Origin: Leptospira biflexa
Lineage (GTDB): Bacteria; Spirochaetota; Spirochaetia; Treponematales; Rectinemataceae
Length of the DNA stretch: 42,705 nt
NCBI GenBank assembly: GCA_020721875.1
Contig: DYLX01000001.1
Span: 105,995-148,699, forward strand
Reading direction: 5' to 3'
In this document: positions 35,474 to 42,705 of the stretch, one piece after another
Numbering within the stretch: the stretch's first letter is position 1
How the letters are laid out: the number at the start of each line of letters is the position of its first letter
Program-made: the position numbers and the translations under genes
Notes under the pieces: model-generated
The model's input: the letters and a program-made list of their open reading frames with translations, nothing else
Told to the model about the DNA's origin: nothing
The model's database searches: none

Positions 35474-37369
35474 TTATTGCATCGACACTGAAGGAACTTC
35501 TTTTTCCTTCAATGGATTGTATTTATAACCGGACCATTCCATTCCGAGATGCCCGGAAAATTCCAACATATTAAGCCGAATGCCATGCACGAGTATTGAA
35601 AGTATAGTCATTACAAAATTCAGCGAATGACTTGCAATAAGAAGCACAACAGCAAGTAATGCTTTGATAATAAAGCCAACCACAAAACCTGCGAATCCTC
35701 CGCCTAAAATACTTGCCGCCATTCCATTCACCGTTTGCGAAATCGCCAGCCCCGCGAGCCCTACCGCCCAAAGCCTTATATAGGAAACAATATCGGCAAA
35801 GACACTTACTGTTCCAAGAAAGATTGAAATGATTCCCTTAAGGCTTTCTATTAGGCTGGAGCCTAAAGCTCCGGTCCAGTTACTAAACACAAAGACAAGT
35901 ACAAAACCGATCCCAATACTTACAATAGCCCAGGAAGCAATAGGAAATCTCTTGGCATCGACTACGAGATTAAGTGCGACATTGAACATGCCTGCCAACA
36001 ATAAGAGCGAGCCGATTTGCGAAAGAAACTTCAAATTCGGAAAATCACGCTTAACATTTTTAATGTGCGCAATCGAAAGCTGAATAAGCCCAATTAGAAA
36101 ACAGATTGCTTTGATATTGCTTTCCGAATCTGGACTCTGGCCATTAATCCATGGAATAGAAATATGCTGTAGCACAGACGGTAGATGGTCAAATGCGATT
36201 CCAAACCAAGAACCCGTTGCAGCGCCCCAAAGTAATGTCACTATACCAAGGACAGTAAAGAGTTTCTGCGCATCATTCGCTTGTCCGCCTTTTCGCTTTG
36301 CTTTTAAAATAGAAGCGAGTGAAGCAAGCATGATGACCATGCCATAGCCGCCATCGCCAAAAATCATTGCCGAAAAGATCAAGAAAAATATAAGAAACCA
36401 GAAAGAAATCTCATATTCATAGTAATTGGGAAGAGTGCCAAGAAAATCTAATACTGGTTTAATGATACGGATTGCTGGGGGATTTTCTACGAGCGTTGGC
36501 GGCTTATCCTCACCCGATGGGTCATCGAATGCCACGGCCCATGAAAAATGTGCTGCCATTTTTGCAAGCGCATTTACTTCGCGCGCAGGAACATATCCTT
36601 GCAGATATGCAAATTGAGCCTGATTTGGCATTCCCGAACGCAATCGCTCCATTGTAAGATTCGCTTCTAGCTCATTAAGAAAAGACTGCAGGGTTGGCAA
36701 GTAGGATGCATATGCGCGCAGTTTGGATTCCATATCTACTCTGCGTTGCAGAATCGAAGCAACTTCTTGTCGCATAGCCGAAACAGGCATTTCTGGCGGA
36801 ATAAACTGCTGAAAGAATGGTGGCAATTCTGGCAGCTTTTCGCCTTCTTTGACGAGCAACGCAATCCGAAGTTTGCCTTTGGGAGATTTTAATTTGATAT
36901 ATTCTTGATTTTGAAGAATTTCAGCTCCTTCTTTGGGAGTAGTTTCAAAAAAATATATCGAATAACCGATTTTTTCACAAACATTGAGCAATAAAGAAGC
37001 TGAAATTTCTCCCCAACTTGCAGCTCTGTCAATTTCTCGAGATAAAAAAGTCAGTCGATCCTTCATGGAATCGAGTTCATTTTTAAGGCTCAGAATTTCT
37101 TTAATAATCCTTTGCCCTTCCTCATTCGATCGAGGCTGTTTTTCCTTAATGTTCGGAATGACTGATTTCGATTTTTTATTCCTATAATTCGATAACAGGT
37201 AAAGAGCCGTTTCGACTTCTGCTTTTTGCCGTTCTAGTGTTTGGTAGGTTTCTCCGCTCCCTTGGAGTTCCTCGACATGTGCAATACCAAGTGAACGGAG
37301 CCTCTCTGGGACGGTTGTTCTGTCTTTATCAAGAACAATAAGGTAAAATTTCTTCATCGGAACGATCAT
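35474..37369 (-). CDS. atpI: V-type ATPase subunit I (stator membrane subunit a)
   Basis: The 631-residue stator subunit forming the ion half-channels next to the K ring. The N-terminal half (about 1-320) is soluble with long coiled coils (QTLERQKAEVETALYLLSNY; VASILQRRVDMESKLRAYASYL); the C-terminal half has about seven to eight membrane helices. YIRLWAVGLAGLAIS contains the essential arginine region that faces the rotor carboxylate, and SHSLNFVMTILSILVHGIRLNMLEF is the typical final block. The start overlaps the subunit D stop by ATGA; MKKFYLIVLD at codon 5 is an alternative. Confidence 0.95.
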   Translation of the reverse strand: MIVPMKKFYLIVLDKDRTTVPERLRSLGIAHVEELQGSGETYQTLERQKAEVETALYLLSNYRNKKSKSVIPNIKEKQPRSNEEGQRIIKEILSLKNELDSMKDRLTFLSREIDRAASWGEISASLLLNVCEKIGYSIYFFETTPKEGAEILQNQEYIKLKSPKGKLRIALLVKEGEKLPELPPFFQQFIPPEMPVSAMRQEVASILQRRVDMESKLRAYASYLPTLQSFLNELEANLTMERLRSGMPNQAQFAYLQGYVPAREVNALAKMAAHFSWAVAFDDPSGEDKPPTLVENPPAIRIIKPVLDFLGTLPNYYEYEISFWFLIFFLIFSAMIFGDGGYGMVIMLASLASILKAKRKGGQANDAQKLFTVLGIVTLLWGAATGSWFGIAFDHLPSVLQHISIPWINGQSPDSESNIKAICFLIGLIQLSIAHIKNVKRDFPNLKFLSQIGSLLLLAGMFNVALNLVVDAKRFPIASWAIVSIGIGFVLVFVFSNWTGALGSSLIESLKGIISIFLGTVSVFADIVSYIRLWAVGLAGLAISQTVNGMAASILGGGFAGFVVGFIIKALLAVVLLIASHSLNFVMTILSILVHGIRLNMLEFSGHLGMEWSGYKYNPLKEKEVPSVSMQ

Positions 37370-37980
37370 CGCTCGGCTCCTTCAACTTTACGCTTTGCTA
37401 TTTTGCCCCTCACAACCTGAGCGGTTTGCTGATCGCCGAGATATATGCGGATTTTGCGAATATCGGCAATAGTTTCGGGAATTTTTACCTTTTCAAAAAG
37501 ATTGACACGTTGCGTCGTGATGCGAAGCTCATGTGCAAGGAGCTCTCGTTGTCTGGATACTATTTCCATTTCAATCTGAGTCCGCAAAAGCTGCTCCATA
37601 AGTGTCAATGCTAAATCTATCCACACAGGAGTCGCATACAGGTCGTAGACCGACCGCTCGAATTCAATACTCTGAAAGACAGGGATTGTCACGCCAGCAA
37701 TATTGCCCTCGTCTGTGCGTATAGAGACAATCCTCAAGAGTGGCTCTCCATTGGGCATTCGTGCTTTTTTCTGTTCCGAAAATACTGCAATCCAGGAATC
37801 ATACTCTTTTTCCAGCGTTGCTTTGCGAGCCGTAAGCTGTTCCAGGCGAGTCTGCACGCTGCTGACTTCAATCTGAAGCTGCTGCTTCTTGAGCTGAAGC
37901 GTCGGCAGATAGCGCTGGTACATTTTGAGCGCATCTTTTTTCTTTTTGAGCTCGTTCTTGGTCAGCTTTATTTTCGCCAT
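37366..37980 (-). CDS. atpD: V-type ATPase subunit D (central rotor shaft)
   Basis: The 204-residue central stalk subunit that turns inside the A3B3 head. It is almost wholly alpha-helical: an N-terminal long helix (LTKNELKKKKDALKMYQRYLPTLQLKKQQLQ) and a C-terminal helix (RITTQRVNLFEKVKIPETIADIRKIRIYLGDQQ) that form the antiparallel coiled coil. The NLFEKVKIP segment is diagnostic. It lies 32 bp downstream of subunit B and overlaps subunit I by ATGA. Confidence 0.95.
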   Translation of the reverse strand: MAKIKLTKNELKKKKDALKMYQRYLPTLQLKKQQLQIEVSSVQTRLEQLTARKATLEKEYDSWIAVFSEQKKARMPNGEPLLRIVSIRTDEGNIAGVTIPVFQSIEFERSVYDLYATPVWIDLALTLMEQLLRTQIEMEIVSRQRELLAHELRITTQRVNLFEKVKIPETIADIRKIRIYLGDQQTAQVVRGKIAKRKVEGAER

Positions 37981-38012
37981 TGTGATTCGCCTTTACGCCT
38001 TCATGTCTGGTG

Positions 38013-39311
38013 TTATTTCCGTCCGACCCAGAATTTTTGGATCAAGTCAGAGCGCAAACCAGTTTCGCGTGGCTCAAAGCATTCTGCAAGCGTTTCCCAG
38101 CACTGATCAAGAGCCTTTTCAAGAGGAATATTGACCGAAAGATCCATCATTCGCTGCTCGAAGAGCTCGCCGTATTTTAAAAGCTTGCGATCCCATACAC
38201 TCATTTGAAAGCCCATCGACTTCTTTTCCAGCGTATCGCGGTAAGCAGCATAGAGTTTGATCATTGCATCCATAATCGAGCGATGGTCCTCGCGCGTCTT
38301 GCCGTTGACCATCTGCTTGAGGCGAGAAAGCGACCCAAAGGGATCGATATATCCACCATGAAGATAGAACTGCCCCTCGGTGATGTAACCTGTGTTGTCC
38401 GGGACAGGGTGGGTGACATCATCGCCTGGCATTGTCGTGACTGCAAGAATCGTTATGGAACCAGCATCAGAAAAATCGACAGCTTTTTCGTAGCGTGCAG
38501 CAAGCTGCGAATAGAGGTCGCCAGGATAACCGCGGTTCGAGGGAACCTGCTCTTGAGTAATCGCAATTTCTTTGAGTGCGTCAGCAAAGTTCGTCATGTC
38601 GGTGAGAAGTACCAACACATTCTTGCCCTTTAGCGCAAAACGCTCCGCAACCGCAAGCGAAATATCCGGCACCATAAGGCATTCGACAATAGGATCCGCG
38701 GCGGTATGCACAAACATGATTGTCTTGGAAAGGGCCCCGCCTTGCTCGAGCGAATCATGGAAGAAAAGATAATCATCGTATTTTAGAGCCATGCCGCCGA
38801 GTACAATGAGATCGACCTCCGCCTGCATGGCGATTCGAGCTAAAAGCTGATTATACGGCTCGCCGGAAACAGAAAAAATCGGCAATTTCTGGCTCTTTAC
38901 AAGTGTATTGAACACATCGATCATGGGGATGCCGGTGCGGATCATCTCGCGCGGAATTATGCGTTTGTAAGGATTGACCGAAGGCCCCGCAATAGTGATG
39001 AGATTATCCGTAAGCATTGGCCCACCGTCGCGAGGCTCACCTGCTCCATCGAAGATGCGACCTAGGAGATTATCTGAAAAGCTCACTTGCATGGGGTGCC
39101 CAAGAAACCGTACCTCATCGCCGGTAGAAATACCTCGTCCTCCAGCAAACACCTGGAGATACACCATTGCTTTCTCAAGGCGGATTGTCTCCGCAAGCGA
39201 TGAACCATATCGCGTCTTGACCTCTGCCAGTTCGCCATACGCGACATCCTGCGCCTTTACCGCAATGACATTGCCTACAATCGATTCAATTCTGGAATAT
39301 ATTTTGTTCAT
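38013..39311 (-). CDS. atpB: V-type ATPase subunit B (non-catalytic head subunit)
   Basis: The regulatory nucleotide-site subunit, 432 residues. It shows the beta-barrel N-terminus ([20 protein letters not shown]), [28 protein letters not shown] at the degenerate P-loop position (no GKT), [17 protein letters not shown] and [22 protein letters not shown], all strongly conserved in B subunits. It starts 3 bp after subunit A ends. Confidence 0.97.
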   Translation of the reverse strand: MNKIYSRIESIVGNVIAVKAQDVAYGELAEVKTRYGSSLAETIRLEKAMVYLQVFAGGRGISTGDEVRFLGHPMQVSFSDNLLGRIFDGAGEPRDGGPMLTDNLITIAGPSVNPYKRIIPREMIRTGIPMIDVFNTLVKSQKLPIFSVSGEPYNQLLARIAMQAEVDLIVLGGMALKYDDYLFFHDSLEQGGALSKTIMFVHTAADPIVECLMVPDISLAVAERFALKGKNVLVLLTDMTNFADALKEIAITQEQVPSNRGYPGDLYSQLAARYEKAVDFSDAGSITILAVTTMPGDDVTHPVPDNTGYITEGQFYLHGGYIDPFGSLSRLKQMVNGKTREDHRSIMDAMIKLYAAYRDTLEKKSMGFQMSVWDRKLLKYGELFEQRMMDLSVNIPLEKALDQCWETLAECFEPRETGLRSDLIQKFWVGRK

Positions 39312-39314
39312 CTC

Positions 39315-41078
39315 TCACTCCAGCGCGCTGATTGCTTTTAAACCACGGCTTTCGAACTCGGGATTCCTCTCTGCTAATGCCTGCTCGACTTTTGCATACA
39401 GTGAGCCATACATTTCGCTGTCTTTTGGAGTGCCATTAAGGTCGAGCATTGTCTGCCGCAAGTCATAGAAAAATTCTCGTGCATCTTCTTTGTCTTTATA
39501 CTTGATCTGGGATGCAAGTATTTTCAGGACCAGAGTGAACATATGCTTCTGGCGATCCGGCGGGGCAGCAGCATCAACTGGATCGAAGGAGTTCTGCTGG
39601 AGGTAAACAGCATCGAGGAATTCGCTTTTGAGATATACCACATAATCTTCAAGGCTTGTCCCTTCTTCGCCGACGACTTTCATCATCGCGCTCACTTCTG
39701 CACCGTGTTCGAGAAAAGAATGAGCATATTGAACTGCTCTCTTCGGCATGATGCCTTCATATTTCGACCACGAATCGAGCGGGTGAATCGCAGGGTATTT
39801 GCGCGCATCCGAACGCTCGCGGGAAAGGCCATGAAAGGCCCCCACAACTTTTAGAGTTGCCTGAGTGACAGGTTCTTCAAAATTGCCGCCTGCGGGAGAG
39901 ACGGTTCCACCGATAGTGACAGAGCCTTTTTGCCCGTTATAGAGCCGCACAATGCCGGCACGCTCATAGAATGCAGCAATAACCGATTCGAGATATGCAG
40001 GAAACGCTTCTTCACCGGGGATTTCTTCGAGGCGGCCGGACATTTCACGCATTGCCTGTGCCCAACGGCTAGTAGAATCTGCGAGCAGAAGGACATCGAG
40101 ACCCATTTGTCTGTAATATTCCGCAATAGTGACCGCGGTATACACTGAGGCCTCGCGCGCAGCGACCGGCATTGACGAAGTATTGCACACAATAACAGTC
40201 CGCTCCATTAGTGAACGACCTGTTTTAGGGTCGATGATTTTCGGAAACTCCTTCAGGGTTTCGACGACCTCGCCTGCGCGTTCGCCACATGCCGCAATGA
40301 GCACAATGTCGACTTCTGCATTTCGGCTCGTAACTTGCTGAAGGACTGTTTTACCCGCGCCGAAGGGGCCGGGAATGCAATATGTCCCACCTTTTGCAAC
40401 CGGGAAAAATGTGTCGATAATGCGCGTCTTGGTTACAAGTGGCTCTGAGGGCTTAAGCCTTTCGGAGTAGCAATCAACCGCACGCTTGACCGGCCAGGAG
40501 AACCACATTTTGATCGATTTGGTATTGCCTTTTGCGTCGACTACCTGCACCACATTCTCTTCGATTGTATAATCTCCTTCAGGGAGAATATTTGTAACTT
40601 TCCATTCTCCGTATACGTCGAAAGGCAGCATAATAATGTGTTTGAAATGAAGCTCAGGAACCCATCCGAGAGCCATGCCGCGCTGCACTGTGTCGCCAAC
40701 TTTTACGAGCGGAGTAAAATGCCACTTTGCTTCGCACGAAAGAGCTTTAAGGTAGAGACCTGGTTCTAGAAAATAACCCACTTTTTCGGCAATTTCAGGG
40801 AGCGGGTTTTGAAGCCCATCATAAATCTGCCCAAGCAATCCCGGACCAAGTTCGACAGAAAGCAACTCATTAGTAAATCGGACTTTATTCCCGACCTTTA
40901 TGCCTTTGGTTATTTCATAGACCTGTACCTGAACTGAATTACCACGAATACGTATAACCTCACTCTTGAGGCTTCTCGTCCCCGTTTCGATGTAGGCTAC
41001 CTCATTCATGGTAACATTTCCGTCAGTTTCGACAGAAACCATATTTCCGTTTACTGCAGTGACGATTCCTTCTGTCAT
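39315..41078 (-). CDS. atpA: V-type ATPase subunit A (catalytic head subunit)
   Basis: The 587-residue catalytic subunit. It has Walker [12 protein letters not shown] as usual for V/A-type A subunits, the catalytic-glutamate region [51 protein letters not shown], and the non-homologous insertion between the barrel and nucleotide domains ([24 protein letters not shown] part). The N-terminus [15 protein letters not shown] is the beta-barrel. It overlaps the upstream DUF2764 gene by ATGA. Confidence 0.98.
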   Translation of the reverse strand: MTEGIVTAVNGNMVSVETDGNVTMNEVAYIETGTRSLKSEVIRIRGNSVQVQVYEITKGIKVGNKVRFTNELLSVELGPGLLGQIYDGLQNPLPEIAEKVGYFLEPGLYLKALSCEAKWHFTPLVKVGDTVQRGMALGWVPELHFKHIIMLPFDVYGEWKVTNILPEGDYTIEENVVQVVDAKGNTKSIKMWFSWPVKRAVDCYSERLKPSEPLVTKTRIIDTFFPVAKGGTYCIPGPFGAGKTVLQQVTSRNAEVDIVLIAACGERAGEVVETLKEFPKIIDPKTGRSLMERTVIVCNTSSMPVAAREASVYTAVTIAEYYRQMGLDVLLLADSTSRWAQAMREMSGRLEEIPGEEAFPAYLESVIAAFYERAGIVRLYNGQKGSVTIGGTVSPAGGNFEEPVTQATLKVVGAFHGLSRERSDARKYPAIHPLDSWSKYEGIMPKRAVQYAHSFLEHGAEVSAMMKVVGEEGTSLEDYVVYLKSEFLDAVYLQQNSFDPVDAAAPPDRQKHMFTLVLKILASQIKYKDKEDAREFFYDLRQTMLDLNGTPKDSEMYGSLYAKVEQALAERNPEFESRGLKAISALE

Positions 41079-41662
41079 GTTGCCACTCCGGTGTCGAGCG
41101 CGCTGTTGGTTACATCCGCAGCTGCGTCGATGATATCTTGATAAAAAACCCTGAATCCTTCTGCGCCCCTTTCTCTCTGAAAGGAGATGCAGCGGGTTGC
41201 AATAAGCAGTTTTATTTTATACCCAATTATTGAATCAATCTCAAAAGGCGAAAGTGGCGAAAGTCTTTCTACTGCATTCCATCGTTCTCTCTCGAAGGTG
41301 AGCTCTGCCTGCAAGGGATCAGAAGCAGAGTGAATAGCTTGTGCAGCTTGCAGCGCATCCGCATCGGTGCTGCCTGGCCTTATCCACGGTTCTGGATCCC
41401 ATTTGAGTGCTCTTGCTCTTAGCACGGCCAATGCATTGCGAGTACCACGCTCCCATTTGAAAAACGCTCTCAGAAAAGGAGATTTTTCGATTTTTTCTTT
41501 ATACTCGCCTCTCACCACAGCTTCCGCTGTCTTGATCAGTTCTCTATCGCGCTTGTCAACGAAGCGTTCGCAGAGAGCGTCGAATTCTTGAGCTGAGAAA
41601 GGAGGAGACGATCCAAATGGGAAGAATGGCAAAGTCGAAGCGAAATACCAATACCGCTTCAT
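41075..41662 (-). CDS. DUF2764 protein, likely V-ATPase subunit C substitute
   Basis: A 195-residue protein that opens MKRYWYFASTLPFFPFG, a hallmark of DUF2764 proteins encoded between subunits E and A in spirochaete and Bacteroidetes V-ATPase operons. It is largely helical and soluble. The operon has no ordinary subunit C (NtpC/d-type), and by position and size this protein is the best candidate for its role in linking shaft and rotor ring; that is inference. It lies 1 bp from subunit E and overlaps subunit A by ATGA. Confidence 0.82.
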   Translation of the reverse strand: MKRYWYFASTLPFFPFGSSPPFSAQEFDALCERFVDKRDRELIKTAEAVVRGEYKEKIEKSPFLRAFFKWERGTRNALAVLRARALKWDPEPWIRPGSTDADALQAAQAIHSASDPLQAELTFERERWNAVERLSPLSPFEIDSIIGYKIKLLIATRCISFQRERGAEGFRVFYQDIIDAAADVTNSALDTGVAT

Positions 41663-41663
41663 T

Positions 41664-42281
41664 TCAGGTCAGGCTCCCCGAAGCTTCTTTTAAATATTCA
41701 GCGAGAAGCTTGTTCACCCGAACCGATAGAATTTGCGCAATGCTTTCGGCAGTAAAATCAAACTGGACCGCAGAACCTTCAACTGCCACACGGAATCCAG
41801 CATCGATTGCAGGATAGGGTTTGAAGCTTATCCCACGGGAAAGCTCTTTTGAGAGCCTTGCAGCAATGGAGGCATCAATGTTTTCTTTAAGCGCAGGAGG
41901 TAAAAGCACTTCTATATCGCCGCTCTGACTGGATGCAAGGATTCTTACAACTTCTGGGATGATTTGCGCTGCCATTTTTGCATCAAATGCAGCTTCTATA
42001 TCGGCAGTCAATGCAGATTCGACAAATACGCGCACACTCTGTTTGAGCGCAATCATCGCATCCCTTGAAGCCTGAAGAAGGCTTTCCCGAGAAGCAGCTT
42101 CCATTGATTCGATTTTGCGTTTTGCCTCTGCGAGAAGATCTTCAGCCTCTTTCTTCGCCAGAACAATCATTTCTTCAGCTTGAGCGTGCGCTTTTTGGAC
42201 GATCTCATCCGCTTGTTTTTTTGCAGTCTCTATACCCTCGTTCCGAATTCTCTCAAGAAGCTCTTGTACTTGAATCTCCAT
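41664..42281 (-). CDS. atpE: V-type ATPase subunit E (peripheral stalk)
   Basis: The 205-residue peripheral stalk subunit. The N-terminal half is a charged, Ala-rich coiled coil (GIETAKKQADEIVQKAHAQA; MIVLAKKEAEDLLAEAKRK), and the C-terminal half is the globular E domain (SSQSGDIEVLLPPALKENID; DAGFRVAVEGSAVQFDFTAE). It is the first gene of the V-ATPase operon, preceded by AGAGGAAA and a leader of about 170 bases. No subunit G/H partner gene is present in the operon. Confidence 0.94.
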   Translation of the reverse strand: MEIQVQELLERIRNEGIETAKKQADEIVQKAHAQAEEMIVLAKKEAEDLLAEAKRKIESMEAASRESLLQASRDAMIALKQSVRVFVESALTADIEAAFDAKMAAQIIPEVVRILASSQSGDIEVLLPPALKENIDASIAARLSKELSRGISFKPYPAIDAGFRVAVEGSAVQFDFTAESIAQILSVRVNKLLAEYLKEASGSLT

Positions 42282-42459
42282 TGCAATTTCCTCTTGATAC
42301 GTAAGATCTCTAGATTGGCAGAGGTATGGAATCGATTTTCTAGCAAAGTCTTCTTACAGAATTTGCTGAGAAACCGGATAAGAATATCACTCACACTGCC
42401 TTATATAAGAATTACTATATATAAAAAAATCTTAAATAAAATCTCACATGCTAAAAATC

Positions 42460-42488
42460 AGTATATATCGATAAGGCTTGTTTGGCAA
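42460..42488 (-). promoter_or_regulatory. Promoter of the V-ATPase operon
   Basis: On the - strand TTGCCA (42488-42483), 17 bp, TATACT (42465-42460). The start near 42453 gives a 5' leader of about 170 bases before subunit E. Confidence 0.6.
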
Positions 42489-42512
42489 GGTATAGAATGT
42501 TTCAGTTTCCTC

Positions 42513-42541
42513 TTGACATGATTGCTTGCTTGCGATTAAAT
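42513..42541 (+). promoter_or_regulatory. Promoter facing the repeat units
   Basis: TTGACA (42513-42518), 17 bp, TTAAAT (42536-42541). The expected start is about 42548, one base before the first repeat. Confidence 0.6.
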
Positions 42542-42548
42542 CGCGCTA

Positions 42549-42586
42549 GTCGCGAGAAGCGACATTTTCAAATCGCGACCGTCGTA
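42549..42586. repeat. 38-bp direct repeat, copy 1
   Basis: Identical to copy 2 over 38 bases. It begins GTCGCGAGAAGCGAC (hairpin GTCGC/GCGAC with loop GAGAA) and ends TCGCGACCGTCGTA. An alternative longer stem pairs GTCGCGA (42549-42555) with TCGCGAC (42573-42579). Confidence 0.95.
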
Positions 42587-42667
42587 CCGCGACGGCGCAC
42601 CCGCAGAGACCCGCAGCGCTTGCAAACCGGCAAAAGCCGGAGCAGCACGACGGTTACCTCTGCCCCT
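42587..42667. other. 81-bp GC-rich structured spacer between repeats
   Basis: It holds several complementary segments: CGACGG (42590-42595) pairs with CCGTCG (42579-42584) of the repeat; CCGGC-AAAA-GCCGG (42627-42640) is a perfect hairpin; ACGACGGT (42647-42654) is complementary to ACCGTCGT (42578-42585) of repeat 1; GCAGAG (42603-42608) pairs with CTCTGC (42658-42663). Some of these are mutually exclusive or would form a pseudoknot. Confidence 0.7.
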
Positions 42668-42705
42668 GTCGCGAGAAGCGACATTTTCAAATCGCGACCG
42701 TCGTA
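42668..42705. repeat. 38-bp direct repeat, copy 2 (at window edge)
   Basis: A perfect copy of 42549-42586, 119 bp further on. It reaches the last base of the window, so the identity may extend and more copies may follow. Confidence 0.95.

Larger units (their letters stand above)
42282..42548. other. AT-rich divergent intergenic region
   Basis: Between V-ATPase subunit E and the repeats there is no convincing gene. The stretch 42395-42475 is very AT-rich with A- and T-runs. It carries a leftward promoter for the ATPase and a rightward promoter facing the repeats. GCGATTAAATCGC at 42532-42544 is a short hairpin (GCGAT/ATCGC) overlapping the rightward -10. Confidence 0.6.

Noticed and set aside
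42549..42705. CRISPR array start (AT-rich leader, palindromic repeat, spacer, repeat)
   Set aside because: The single spacer is 81 bp, roughly twice a normal spacer, and is itself full of stems pairing with the repeat. No cas gene is in the window. More units beyond the edge would be needed to reconsider.
42518..42705. Open reading frame from ATG 42518 through both repeats to the window edge (62 codons, Arg/Ser-rich)
   Set aside because: No ribosome-binding site, the ATG overlaps the -35 box, the 119-bp period changes frame between repeats, and the composition reflects GC-rich palindromes.

Overview
The window looks like chromosomal DNA of a spirochaete, most likely Spirochaetales/Treponema-like. 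The strongest sign is the right-hand V-type ATPase operon in the order E, DUF2764 protein, A, B, D, I, K, the arrangement known from treponemes. The lytR-yqeK-nadD-obgE-rpmA-rplU block and the overall gene content agree with this. Genes are tightly packed, many with 4-bp ATGA stop/start overlaps. This is mostly core chromosome, with no insertion sequence, prophage or rRNA.

Left part (1-6011, + strand): the 3' end of secA, an RqcH/NFACT gene, then a coupled ABC importer (binding protein, permease, ATPase). Next (6020-15539, mostly - strand): a cytosolic hybrid histidine kinase, a lipoprotein trypsin-like protease, ftsH, tilS, ribosomal protein L25, tRNA-Gln(UUG), spoVG and ispE. A divergent gene at 15728-16063 encodes an extremely acidic small protein with its own promoters and terminator. 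From 16135 to 24744 on the - strand come rsfS, lytR-type, yqeK, nadD, obgE, rpmA (L27), rplU (L21), argS, a DUF167 gene and ligA. Terminators after rplY and after rpmA divide these clusters.

24854-29626 (+) is an unusual operon. A specialised NusG paralogue is coupled to three xanthine-dehydrogenase-family subunits whose cofactor motifs are eroded, followed by an RsmI-like methylase. mfd converges on it. Then follow a degenerate receiver-like protein, an ArsR repressor with a palindromic operator across its promoter, ispG, and the V-ATPase operon (42281 to 35031), whose rotor subunit carries the residues of a Na+ site.

The last 424 bases are non-coding. They hold the divergent V-ATPase promoter, an AT-rich leader, and a forward promoter whose predicted start lies one base before the first of two identical 38-bp repeats spaced 119 bp apart. 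The repeats and the DNA between them are dense in complementary stems, so this may be the start of a transcribed array of structured RNA units cut off by the window edge. It is the most novel-looking feature here. A second recurrent theme is that ispE, ligA, the NusG paralogue and arsR all have -10 boxes only 6-9 bp before ATG, which suggests leaderless mRNAs.
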